Shown piece after piece: positions 6,277 through 14,041 of a stretch of DNA of 16,694 nt. Source of the DNA: Ruminococcaceae bacterium UBA5891 (GTDB taxonomy: Bacteria > Bacillota > Clostridia > Oscillospirales > Acutalibacteraceae); contig DJET01000050.1 of assembly GCA_002431945.1 (NCBI GenBank), forward strand, positions 1 to 16,694. The letters run 5' to 3'. The notes beneath the pieces are model-generated. The model was not told the DNA's origin. It saw only the letters and a program-made list of their open reading frames with translations, and made no database searches. The stretch's first letter is position 1. Every line of letters starts with the position of its first letter. Position numbers and translations under genes: made by a program.

Positions 6277-7412
6277 CCGAAAAGCTATACGATAAGGACT
6301 CTCATTTAAAGGAATTTGAAGGCACGGTTTTATCCTGCGAAAAAATCGGGGAAAAATATGCCATAGTTTTAAACCAAACCGCCTTTTTCCCCGAAGGCGG
6401 CGGTCAGCAGAGCGACCGCGGATATGCAGGCGACGCGTATATAGCCGACGTGCAGATAAAAAACGGCGAAATACTGCACTTCGCCGATAAGCCGCTTAAC
6501 ATAGGACAAGCTTACAAATGCAAAATTGATTTTGATTTTCGTTTCCGCAATATGCAAAACCATTCGGGCGAGCATATAATTTCGGGAATTGTGCATAAGC
6601 TTTACGGCTTTAATAACGTAGGCTTTCATTTAGGAACGGAAATGACCGTGGACTTTGACGGCGAGCTTACAAGGCGGCAGCTTGACGAAGTTGAAGACCT
6701 TGCAAATAAGGCTGTGTACGAAAATCTGCCCGTTAAAGCCTATTACCCGACCGACGAGGAGCTTAAAAGCCTTGATTACAGAAGCAAGCTTGATTTAAAA
6801 GAAAATGTACGGATCGTGGAAATAAAGGGCATAGACGTTTGCGCCTGCTGCGCGCCGCACGTTAAAGCAACGGGCGAAATAGGCATTATAAAAATTCTTG
6901 ATTTTGAAAAATACAAGGGCGGCGTAAGACTGCTTGTAAGGTGCGGGCGCGACGCGCTTTCCGACTACCGCGAAAAGTACAGTAACATACTCGAAATATC
7001 AAACTTATTGTCGGCAAAGCAGCCTGACGCGTCTGCGGCGGTTGTGAAGCTTAATAATCAGTTATCGGCAAAAAATGCAGAAACAGCCGCGCTTAAAAAG
7101 CGATTGATTGCCGAAATGGCGGCGGGCTTTGCGCCCAAAACCGATAAAACCGCCGCTTTTGAAGACGGGCTTGATATTAAGGAATTACAGCTTTTGGCAG
7201 ACGCACTGTGCAGTAATGCAGGCGGCATACGCGGCGCGTTTTCGGGTAAGGACGGTGCTTTTTCCTTTGCAATATGCGGCGAAGAAACCGCGCTTAACTC
7301 ATTTTTTGCCGAGTTTAAAGCCGCGCTTACCGTTCGCGGCGGGGGCAGAAACGGCATAAGGCAAGGCACTGTCAATTCCGAAAAATCCACAATAAAAAAA
7401 TTCTTCGATTAA
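6273..7412 (+). CDS. Alanyl-tRNA editing protein, AlaX-L type with DHHA1 domain
   Basis: This looks like a free-standing copy of the alanyl-tRNA synthetase editing region, which hydrolyses Ser-tRNA(Ala) or Gly-tRNA(Ala). In its 379 residues the N-terminal part has FFPEGGGQQSDRG (38-50), the editing zinc-site motif NHSGEHIISG (H97, H101) and CACCAPHVKATGEIG (C192 and H196, C-x3-H). A coiled-coil-like stretch follows (about 235-285), and then a DHHA1-like C-terminus ending in AALTVRGGGRNGIRQGTV. No aminoacylation domain is present, so this is not a truncated alaS. It overlaps the murC stop by 4 nt and therefore shares its transcript. A weak hairpin follows. The exact substrate (Ser or Gly) is not visible. 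Confidence 0.9.
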   Translation: MTEKLYDKDSHLKEFEGTVLSCEKIGEKYAIVLNQTAFFPEGGGQQSDRGYAGDAYIADVQIKNGEILHFADKPLNIGQAYKCKIDFDFRFRNMQNHSGEHIISGIVHKLYGFNNVGFHLGTEMTVDFDGELTRRQLDEVEDLANKAVYENLPVKAYYPTDEELKSLDYRSKLDLKENVRIVEIKGIDVCACCAPHVKATGEIGIIKILDFEKYKGGVRLLVRCGRDALSDYREKYSNILEISNLLSAKQPDASAAVVKLNNQLSAKNAETAALKKRLIAEMAAGFAPKTDKTAAFEDGLDIKELQLLADALCSNAGGIRGAFSGKDGAFSFAICGEETALNSFFAEFKAALTVRGGGRNGIRQGTVNSEKSTIKKFFD

Positions 7413-7416
7413 AAAC

Positions 7417-7433
7417 AAAACAGCTTCTGTTTT
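7417..7433 (+). terminator. Weak terminator-like hairpin after the AlaX gene
   Basis: AAAACAG and CTGTTTT form a 7-bp stem with a 3-base loop starting 5 nt after the stop codon. The U-run is part of the 3' arm and continues as AATT, so termination would be inefficient at best. It marks the boundary before the next promoter. Confidence 0.4.
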
Positions 7434-7450
7434 AATTGCCTTTGCACAAC

Positions 7451-7479
7451 TTGACAGTTACATTAACCGATGATATAAT
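7451..7479 (+). promoter_or_regulatory. Perfect consensus sigma-A promoter
   Basis: TTGACA (7451-7456) and TATAAT (7474-7479) are both exact consensus with a 17-base spacer, and a TGA directly before the -10 fits the extended -10 element. Transcription should start near 7486, about 24 nt before the TTG start of the next gene. It gives the glycosylation-like block its own transcription, separate from murC. Confidence 0.85.
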
Positions 7480-7509
7480 ATTACCACCATTTTATGAGGA
7501 TGAATTTCT

Positions 7510-9333
7510 TTGAAAACAAACAGTTTTTTTAAAAATCGATTTTTTGGAGATCAGCAATTCCGTACATTTATCACATTTTCGCTTGCACTTATATGCTCAA
7601 TAGTTTTAATTTATTTTTTTGATATTAATGAAAGCTTGCTTGCTTACAGTAATTCTATATTATCTGTTTTCATTTTTGTGACTTTATATTTCATTTTTAA
7701 TATTGCACTTAAAGTTTTAAACAAAAGGCTTGCAATTATATCTGAAATTGTAGGTCTGATTTTTTCTTTTTTTATATATTTGGGGAATAATATATTGAAG
7801 TATGGCACCGCAAACATCTTTAGCATAAAGCATGTGCTTATTATAATACTGTTTTCTGCTATACCCTCTGCAATTACGGCTCTTATTATAAATTTTTTCC
7901 CAAAAATAAATGAGCTCACACATAACACCGGGGTGCAAAATAAAGTTTTTTCTTCAACACATACTTTTTTTATAGCATGGGCCATTATTTTTATTGCTTG
8001 GCTTCCTATATGGTTAGCAACATACCCCGGTATATTCGGATATGATTCAATTCATCAACTCAACTATTGCAAAATGGGCGCCATAAATACATCCCACCCA
8101 CTCATACATACTTATTTAGTAGGCTTTTTTGTTTACAAAGTCGGCAATTTTTTTGGCAGCCCAGAGACAGGAATGGCTTTTTACAGCATATTCCAAATGC
8201 TTGCTCTCTCAGCAATATTTGCATATATTTACACCTATTTAAGAAAGAAATGTATGCCGCATATATTTTCACTTATATTACTGGCTTTTTTTGCGTTATT
8301 CCCAACTAATCCTATTATGGCTATATCTTCAACCAAAGATATTTTGTATTCCGGTTTTTTTGCTTTAACAGTATTGCTTTTTTGCCGAATAGCCGAAAAT
8401 GAAAATTGTCTTTACAGTCTCAAATTTAATATAGCATTTATATTGATTACCTTTTCACAAATAATTTTCAGAAGTCAGGGCAAGTATATTTTTATACTGG
8501 CAATGCTATTCTTACTCTTTACTTTCCGCCGGCATTGGAAAAGAATTTTGATTTTATTTATTTGTGTGATTACATGTTTTTCAATATATTCCGGACCCAT
8601 AACAAGGCTATGTAACGGATTTGACGGAGGAAGGGGAATCAATGAAATGATGAGCGTGCCATGCGTGCAGCTCTCAAGAGCCTTGTTAAACGATGTTGAT
8701 GAGTTAGATGAACAAGAAAAATCGCTTATTAAAGAATATATTCCCGATTATGAATATTATAATATCGTTCCCGGTATTTCTGATAATATAAAAGCTACAT
8801 TTAATAAAGATAAATTCAAGAAAAGTCCAACAGAATTTATAAAGCTATGGATAAACGTAGGTCTTAAATCTCCACGAGCCTATATTGATGCTTGGGCAAG
8901 GCTGACAATCGGACTTTGGTATCCGGATATGAACTACCGTGATACAAAGGCCTACCATCCTTATTGGGAATACTATTCAACCGATGAATCTTATGGATTA
9001 CCGACCGTAAAACAATGCCCGCCTAAATGCCTTGAAAAATTAACAAAAGCACTTGAAAATCTTACTTACCAAAATACCTATCAAAAAATACCGGTAATTT
9101 CTCAGCTTTTCAGCTCTGCGGCACCGTTTTGGCTTTTAATAGTATATTTTTCAATATGTATATATTATAAAAAATATCGCCTTATGTTACCTGCCGTATT
9201 ACCATTATTGCTTTGGTTAACATTGATGTTAGGTCCGGTTGTACTGTATCGTTATGTATACCCGTTAGTTATAGCCGTTCCAATACTATTTGGTTCTATA
9301 ATTGCATCAAAAGACTTCTTATCAAATGAATAA
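7510..9333 (+). CDS. Multi-pass membrane protein, DUF6020-like, putative GT-C glycosyltransferase
   Basis: The 607-residue protein has roughly a dozen hydrophobic segments: five or more in the first 175 residues, another group from about 200 to 370, then a long hydrophilic loop of about 150 residues (about 375-530) and two or three C-terminal segments. ATYPGIFGYDSIHQL (169-183, acidic D179) followed by SHPLIHTYLVG resembles the first outer loop of GT-C enzymes and the DUF6020 family. GT-C enzymes use polyprenyl-phosphate sugars on the outer membrane face. The start is a TTG at 7510 with GAGGA about 9 nt upstream; the nearby ATG codons are out of frame. The sequence is AT-richer than its flanks. 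With GtrA and GT2 genes next door it is the likely transferase; substrate unknown. Confidence 0.75.
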   Translation: MKTNSFFKNRFFGDQQFRTFITFSLALICSIVLIYFFDINESLLAYSNSILSVFIFVTLYFIFNIALKVLNKRLAIISEIVGLIFSFFIYLGNNILKYGTANIFSIKHVLIIILFSAIPSAITALIINFFPKINELTHNTGVQNKVFSSTHTFFIAWAIIFIAWLPIWLATYPGIFGYDSIHQLNYCKMGAINTSHPLIHTYLVGFFVYKVGNFFGSPETGMAFYSIFQMLALSAIFAYIYTYLRKKCMPHIFSLILLAFFALFPTNPIMAISSTKDILYSGFFALTVLLFCRIAENENCLYSLKFNIAFILITFSQIIFRSQGKYIFILAMLFLLFTFRRHWKRILILFICVITCFSIYSGPITRLCNGFDGGRGINEMMSVPCVQLSRALLNDVDELDEQEKSLIKEYIPDYEYYNIVPGISDNIKATFNKDKFKKSPTEFIKLWINVGLKSPRAYIDAWARLTIGLWYPDMNYRDTKAYHPYWEYYSTDESYGLPTVKQCPPKCLEKLTKALENLTYQNTYQKIPVISQLFSSAAPFWLLIVYFSICIYYKKYRLMLPAVLPLLLWLTLMLGPVVLYRYVYPLVIAVPILFGSIIASKDFLSNE

Positions 9334-9404
9334 ATGCACTTATTTATGTTTTTACAGGTTTATATACTTGCTATTTATTATTTTGAATTTTAATAGGTGA
9401 TTAT

Positions 9405-9845
9405 TTGAAAGAAAAAATTATAAGGCTTATAAAAAGCGAGACCGGATTGTATCTTATATTCGGATTTTTAACTACTGCCGTTAATTACATCTCCTTTTGG
9501 ATCGCCCTTCAGTACTTAGGGTATGAAAGAATACTCACGGTCAACACCGTTTCATTTGTTTGCGCGGTGATTTTTGCATATATCACAAACAAAATATTTG
9601 TATTTAAAAGCACGTCCTGGCAGGCCGCGGTTTTGTTTAAGGAAATGCTCTCATTCCTTTCCGCAAGACTTTTATCGTATTTCTTTGAGCAAGCCGGTCT
9701 TTACCTCTGCACAGATATTCTAAAGCTTGAAAAATACTCGGTTTTAGGGATAAATGGCGTTTTAATTGCGAAAGTTGTTCTGTCGTTTTTAGTTGTTCTT
9801 TTAAACTGGGCAGTAAGCAAGTTTTTTATTTTCAAAAGAAAGTAG
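9405..9845 (+). CDS. GtrA-family membrane protein (putative polyprenyl-phosphate-sugar flippase)
   Basis: GtrA/GtcA proteins are small four-helix membrane proteins thought to flip undecaprenyl-phosphate-linked sugars outwards. The 146-residue product has four hydrophobic segments (about 14-34, 40-60, 80-100 and 115-142), with the family-typical YLIFGFLTTAVNYISFW near the start, AYITNKIFVFKS between segments two and three, and the matching WAVSKFFIFKRK end. The start is TTG at 9405 with AGGTGA just upstream. It lies 71 nt after the DUF6020-like gene and 8 nt before the GT2 gene. Base use is closer to the flanking housekeeping genes than that of its neighbours. Family assignment is strong; flippase activity is the accepted but not fully proven family role. 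Confidence 0.88.
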   Translation: MKEKIIRLIKSETGLYLIFGFLTTAVNYISFWIALQYLGYERILTVNTVSFVCAVIFAYITNKIFVFKSTSWQAAVLFKEMLSFLSARLLSYFFEQAGLYLCTDILKLEKYSVLGINGVLIAKVVLSFLVVLLNWAVSKFFIFKRK

Positions 9846-9853
9846 TGTAAAAT

Positions 9854-10561
9854 TTGAGAATTCTAATCATTATACCCGCTTATAACGAACAGGAAAATAT
9901 AATAAATACAGTAAGCAAAGTAGTTGAATACAGAAAGCAGTGTGATTTTCAGCTTGACTATGTAGTTATCAACGACGGTTCAAAGGACAACACCTATAAT
10001 ATATGCAAACAAAATAATATACCTTGCGTCAATCTTATACAAAATCTTGGCATAGGCGGGGCTGTCCAAACAGGGTATAAGCTTGCAAATATACTGGATT
10101 ATGACATTGCAGTTCAGTTTGACGGTGACGGTCAGCATGATATAAATTCATTAAAACCTCTTATTGAACCCATTATAAGCGGTGCAGCCGATTTTACAGT
10201 CGGGTCTCGTTTCATTGAAGGAAAAAGCAATTTTAAGTCTACCTTTATGCGACGATTGGGAATTAAATGGCTTTCATTTATAATCAAGCTGGTAACCGGA
10301 AAAAAGATTTTTGATGTTACATCAGGTTTCAGGGCGGCAAATAAAAGTTCCATATCACTGCTTGCACAAGATTACCCGATAGATTATCCCGAACCTGAAT
10401 CTTTAGTTAATCTTATTAAATACAAAACGATAGTTTCAGAAATACAGGTTAATATGTTTGAACGCGAGGGCGGTTCTTCCTCTATACACTCTTGGAAGTC
10501 AATATACTATATGATAAAAGTCACATTGGCGATTATAATCGCCGGTTTTCAAAAGGGGTGA
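9854..10561 (+). CDS. GT2-family glycosyltransferase, polyprenyl-phosphate sugar synthase type
   Basis: This is a GT-A fold enzyme of the DPM1/GtrB/CsbB kind, which loads a sugar from a nucleotide donor onto undecaprenyl phosphate at the inner membrane face. The 235 residues carry IIPAYNEQENI (6-16), VINDGSKDNT, the metal-binding FDGDGQHD (89-96), VGSRFIEG and TSGFRAAN. Typical GtrB/CsbB proteins are over 300 residues with two C-terminal membrane helices; here there is only a short hydrophobic end (MIKVTLAIIIAGF). The missing membrane part may be supplied by the DUF2304 gene that follows. The start is TTG at 9854 with a poor ribosome binding site, consistent with coupling to the GtrA gene 8 nt upstream. 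The sugar cannot be read from the sequence. Confidence 0.88.
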   Translation: MRILIIIPAYNEQENIINTVSKVVEYRKQCDFQLDYVVINDGSKDNTYNICKQNNIPCVNLIQNLGIGGAVQTGYKLANILDYDIAVQFDGDGQHDINSLKPLIEPIISGAADFTVGSRFIEGKSNFKSTFMRRLGIKWLSFIIKLVTGKKIFDVTSGFRAANKSSISLLAQDYPIDYPEPESLVNLIKYKTIVSEIQVNMFEREGGSSSIHSWKSIYYMIKVTLAIIIAGFQKG

Positions 10562-10569
10562 ATACTGTA

Positions 10570-10920
10570 ATGTCAATAAATTTAAGAATCGGACTAATCA
10601 TAATTTCCATACTTTTTGTTATTTATGTTCTTTACAGCGTAAACCGAAAAAAGTTGCAGCTTCAATTTTCCCTGATTTGGTTATTCCTTTCTTTTGTTCT
10701 CATTCTCGTTTCTTTATTTCCGCAAATTGTATACTTCCTTGCCAATTTAGTCGGCATAGAGGTTTCTTCAAATTTTGTATACTTAATAGGTATAATCAGT
10801 TTGTCACTTATATCAATAAACTTAACTTCCAAGGTTTCAAAACAATCCAATCAAATAAAGAATATCATACAGGAAATTTCCTTAAGCGCCTACTTGAATG
10901 AAGAAAATAAGAAAGCATAA
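10570..10920 (+). CDS. DUF2304 family small membrane protein
   Basis: The 116-residue product has three hydrophobic segments (about 5-24, 32-58 and 65-85), then a hydrophilic, coiled-coil-like tail (SKVSKQSNQIKNIIQEISLS). The layout, with NRKKLQLQFSLIWL between the first two segments, fits DUF2304, which is commonly found beside GT2 genes. I choose the ATG at 10570 because GGGGTG lies about 9 nt upstream; a GTG at 10558 overlapping the GT2 stop is possible but lacks spacing for a ribosome binding site. It may anchor the soluble-looking GT2 enzyme to the membrane; this is inference. prmA follows after 25 nt with no terminator between. Confidence 0.8.
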   Translation: MSINLRIGLIIISILFVIYVLYSVNRKKLQLQFSLIWLFLSFVLILVSLFPQIVYFLANLVGIEVSSNFVYLIGIISLSLISINLTSKVSKQSNQIKNIIQEISLSAYLNEENKKA

Positions 10921-10945
10921 CAAATCGTCTTAAAAAGGTGAATTT

Positions 10946-11860
10946 ATGAACTGGACAGAAATAACCGTAAAAATACCCACCGAATACACCGATACCGCGG
11001 CGGCGATAGCCAATATGACCGTGCCGTACGGCATTTATATCGAAGACTATTCCGACCTTGAAGCAAAGGCCGAGGAAATAGCCCATATCGATCTTATAGA
11101 CGAAGAGCTTATAAATAAAGACCGAACCGAAGCCCTGATTCACATATATATTTCGGAATGCGATAATGCGGCGGAGGCGCTTGCCTTTTTAAAGGAACGT
11201 CTTACAGACGAAAATATCCCGTTTTCCTGCGGCGCCGAAGGCGTTAACGACGCTGACTGGAGCGAAAACTGGAAAAAATATTTTCACGCAACCGAAATCG
11301 GCGATAAATTGGCCATAGTGCCGAGCTGGGAAGAATACGATAATAAGGAAAACAGAAAAATCCTTCATATCGATCCCGGAGCGGCGTTCGGCACGGGAAC
11401 GCACGCCACCACCTCGCTTTGTCTTTCAATGCTTGAAAATTATGTGGCAGAAGGCTCAAAAATGCTTGATATAGGTTGCGGCAGCGGTATTTTGTCTATT
11501 GCTTCGGTATTGTTAGGCGCCGAAACGGCGGTAGGCGTTGATATAGACGCGCAGTCGGTTAAAACCGCAAAGGAAAACGCAGAGCTTAACAATGTAAGCG
11601 GCAAAACCGAATATATTGTAGGCGACCTTGCCGATAAGATAAACGGCAAATACAATGTTGTATGCGCAAATATTGTGGCGGACGTGGTTATAAGGCTGCT
11701 CGGCGATGTGCGCGCCTTTATGGAGGAAAACGCGGTGCTTTTGGTTTCGGGCATAATAGACGCGCGCGAAAACGACGTGCTTGCCGCCGCCGAAAAGCAC
11801 GGCTTTAAAGTAAAGGAAAAGCAGTATAAAGACAATTGGTGCGCGTTTGCGTTAATTTAA
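10946..11860 (+). CDS. prmA: Ribosomal protein L11 methyltransferase
   Basis: PrmA trimethylates ribosomal protein L11 using S-adenosylmethionine. The 304-residue product has an N-terminal substrate-recognition domain (about 1-110), a linker with DADWSENWKKYF, the PrmA hallmark DPGAAFGTGTHATT (143-156), the SAM-binding motif LDIGCGSGIL (174-183), GVDID and the ANIVADVVI segment in place of an NPPY-type motif. Length is usual. AAGGTGA lies about 5 nt before the ATG. It follows the DUF2304 gene with 25 nt and no visible terminator, so it may be read from the 7451-7479 promoter as well as from a promoter I could not locate. It begins a compact run of six codirectional genes. Confidence 0.95.
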   Translation: MNWTEITVKIPTEYTDTAAAIANMTVPYGIYIEDYSDLEAKAEEIAHIDLIDEELINKDRTEALIHIYISECDNAAEALAFLKERLTDENIPFSCGAEGVNDADWSENWKKYFHATEIGDKLAIVPSWEEYDNKENRKILHIDPGAAFGTGTHATTSLCLSMLENYVAEGSKMLDIGCGSGILSIASVLLGAETAVGVDIDAQSVKTAKENAELNNVSGKTEYIVGDLADKINGKYNVVCANIVADVVIRLLGDVRAFMEENAVLLVSGIIDARENDVLAAAEKHGFKVKEKQYKDNWCAFALI

Positions 11861-11890
11861 ACCGGCAAAAATAATATCGGAGGAAAACGA

Positions 11891-13012
11891 ATGCTTGAAT
11901 TTGAACAGCTGAAACTGCGGCTTGAAGGCAACGAAGCGGAGCTTCGCGACCTGAAGGACGCGCTCGGTTACGACCGCTTAAAAAACGAAATAGAGGAATT
12001 AGAGGCTAAAACCTCAGCTCCCGGCTTTTGGGACGACACAGAAAACTCGCAGAAAATCCTGCAAAAAACGGGAAAGCTTAAAAACACGGCGGAAGCATAC
12101 GAAAAGCTCTGCTCCACCTATGACGACCTTTCGGTGCTTATAGATATGGGAAACGAGGAAGAGGACCTGTCGCTTGTAGACGAAATAACCGAAAGTCTTA
12201 ACGAATTTGAAAACGGTCTTGCGGCGCTGCGTCTTCAAACCCTGCTTACCGGCGAATACGATAACAACAACGCCATTTTAACCTTTCACGCCGGAGCCGG
12301 CGGCACCGAGGCGATGGACTGGGTATCAATGCTTGTGCGTATGTATACGCGTTGGAGCGAGCGCCACGGCTTTAAGGTGCAGCTGCTTGATTTTCTTGAC
12401 GGAGACGAAGCCGGTCTTAAAAGCGCCACCCTCTTAATAGGGGGCGACAATGCCTACGGCTATTTAAAAAGCGAATCGGGCGTGCACCGACTTGTGCGCG
12501 TTTCCCCGTTTGACGCTTCGGGCAGGCGGCATACCTCATTTGCCTCGCTTGAGGTAATGCCCGAAATAAGCGACGATAACGACATTGAAATACGCGAGGA
12601 GGATATTAAAATGGACGTTTTCCGCTCTTCGGGAGCGGGCGGTCAGCACATAAACAAAACCTCCTCTGCGGTTCGTCTTACGCACATACCCACAGGCATA
12701 GTAGTTGCCTGCCAGAACGAACGCAGTCAGTTCCAGAACCGCGATCAGGCAATGAAAATGCTTAAATCAAAGCTGCTTGAAATAAAGGAACGCGAACATC
12801 TTGAAAAGATTGAGGATATTAAGGGCGTTCAAAAGGAAATTGCCTGGGGCTCGCAGATACGCTCTTACGTCTTTATGCCTTACACTCTTGCAAAGGACCA
12901 CAGAACGGGCTTTGAATCGGGCAATATAAACGCGGTTATGGACGGCGATTTAGACGGCTTTATAAACGCTTATTTAAAAGCCGCCTCAAAGGGCGAATTA
13001 CAAAAGGTATAG
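11891..13012 (+). CDS. prfB: Peptide chain release factor 2 without programmed frameshift
   Basis: RF2 reads UGA and UAA stop codons and triggers peptide release. The 373-residue product carries the stop-codon recognition tripeptide SPF (205-207, in VRVSPFDASGRRHTS) that separates RF2 from RF1, and the catalytic GGQ (250-252, in SSGAGGQHINKTSSAVRLTHIPTG). The N-terminal part is the usual coiled domain. In many bacteria codon ~26 is an in-frame UGA read by +1 frameshifting; here that place is ALGYD (24-28) in one open frame, with no UGA. GGAGG lies about 7 nt before the ATG. It sits 30 nt after prmA. Confidence 0.97.
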   Translation: MLEFEQLKLRLEGNEAELRDLKDALGYDRLKNEIEELEAKTSAPGFWDDTENSQKILQKTGKLKNTAEAYEKLCSTYDDLSVLIDMGNEEEDLSLVDEITESLNEFENGLAALRLQTLLTGEYDNNNAILTFHAGAGGTEAMDWVSMLVRMYTRWSERHGFKVQLLDFLDGDEAGLKSATLLIGGDNAYGYLKSESGVHRLVRVSPFDASGRRHTSFASLEVMPEISDDNDIEIREEDIKMDVFRSSGAGGQHINKTSSAVRLTHIPTGIVVACQNERSQFQNRDQAMKMLKSKLLEIKEREHLEKIEDIKGVQKEIAWGSQIRSYVFMPYTLAKDHRTGFESGNINAVMDGDLDGFINAYLKAASKGELQKV

Positions 13013-13021
13013 GAGAAGATT

Positions 13022-14041
13022 ATGAAAAAAATTATATGCTTACTGCTTGGCGTTATGCTTACGGCGCTTACATTTGCAGGCTGCGGTAAAACCGCCGAAA
13101 GACAGCTTTACAACGAGAAGCTCAGCAAATATATCAATCTCGGCGAATATAAAGGAATAAAGGTTGATACAAAATCGGACGAATTTAAGGAATTTTATAA
13201 TTCGGTTATTTCGTCGGACGTATCCTCAAACGATTTATATGTTAAAAAAACCGAGGGCGAGGTTGCAAACGGGGATACCGTTAACATTGATTACGCCGGC
13301 AAAAAGGACGGCGTTGCCTTTGACGGCGGCACGGCTGAAGGCTATGACCTTACCATAGGCTCAAATTCGTTTATAGACGGGTTTGAATCAGGGCTTATAG
13401 GCAAAAAAATAGGCGAAACGGTCGATTTAAACCTCACCTTCCCCGAAAATTACGATTCTTCCGAGCTTGCGGGCAAGGCGGTAGTGTTCACCGTTAAAAT
13501 AAACTATGTAAAAACCGAAGAAGAAAGAAAGCCGGAAGACTATTACTCCGAAATAGGCTTTAAAACCCTTAAAGCCTATACCGACGACGTAACGGAACGC
13601 GCAGTTAAAAACTATCTGCTCGATAAGGTTAAAACCGCTTCCAAAATTAAGGATTACCCCCAGACCGATATAGATACTATTTACGCCGCCTATAAAAACA
13701 CCGTAGAGCAAAATATTAAAAACAGCTACGGCATTGATTTTGCCACCTATTTGTCATACGCCAACACAACTGAGGACGCATTCCGCGAGGACGCGGTTAA
13801 AAACCAGATAAAGCCCGCTATGGAGGCGCAGATGGTTGCCTATTCCATACTTGATAAGGAAAAATTAGGTCTTAAAACCGAGGAAGTAAACAAAAAGATA
13901 GACGAAACGGTTAAAAGCATAAATAACTCGCAGATTACCGCCGATACGGTTAAAAGCTATTACGGCGAATATTATTTTGAGTATTTGACCGTAAGCGAAA
14001 AAGCGGCGGACTATCTTTACAAAAACGCAAAGATCTCTTAA
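13022..14041 (+). CDS. Trigger-factor-like FKBP-type peptidyl-prolyl isomerase lipoprotein
   Basis: The first 20 residues are a lipoprotein signal peptide (KK, hydrophobic core, TFAG before C21), so the mature protein should be lipid-anchored outside the membrane. Residues about 82-164 are an FKBP domain of the trigger factor kind: VNIDYAGKKDGVAFDGG, IDGFESGLIGKKIGE and LTFPENYDSSELAGKAVVFTVKINYVK. The remaining 175 residues are mostly charged helices like the trigger factor C-terminal chaperone domain. The ribosome-binding domain of cytosolic trigger factor is replaced by the signal peptide and a short linker. AGGAGA lies about 6 nt before the ATG, 9 nt after prfB. It probably folds exported proteins. 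The next gene starts on the base after its stop. Confidence 0.85.
   Translation: MKKIICLLLGVMLTALTFAGCGKTAERQLYNEKLSKYINLGEYKGIKVDTKSDEFKEFYNSVISSDVSSNDLYVKKTEGEVANGDTVNIDYAGKKDGVAFDGGTAEGYDLTIGSNSFIDGFESGLIGKKIGETVDLNLTFPENYDSSELAGKAVVFTVKINYVKTEEERKPEDYYSEIGFKTLKAYTDDVTERAVKNYLLDKVKTASKIKDYPQTDIDTIYAAYKNTVEQNIKNSYGIDFATYLSYANTTEDAFREDAVKNQIKPAMEAQMVAYSILDKEKLGLKTEEVNKKIDETVKSINNSQITADTVKSYYGEYYFEYLTVSEKAADYLYKNAKIS

Noticed and set aside
6273..7412. Truncated alanyl-tRNA synthetase (pseudogene)
   Set aside because: The frame is intact, starts in tight coupling with murC, and has a complete AlaX-L layout with editing motifs and a DHHA1-like end; free-standing forms of this size are a known family.
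10492..10569. Longer N-terminus for the DUF2304 protein starting inside the GT2 gene
   Set aside because: The extra 26 residues are a frame-shifted reading of GT2 codons; the ATG at 10570 has a suitable ribosome binding site and matches the hydrophobic N-terminus of the family.
11891..13012. prfB as RF1 or a related rescue factor
   Set aside because: The SPF tripeptide and the full-length N-terminal domain identify RF2; RF1 has a PxT motif and rescue factors lack the recognition domain.
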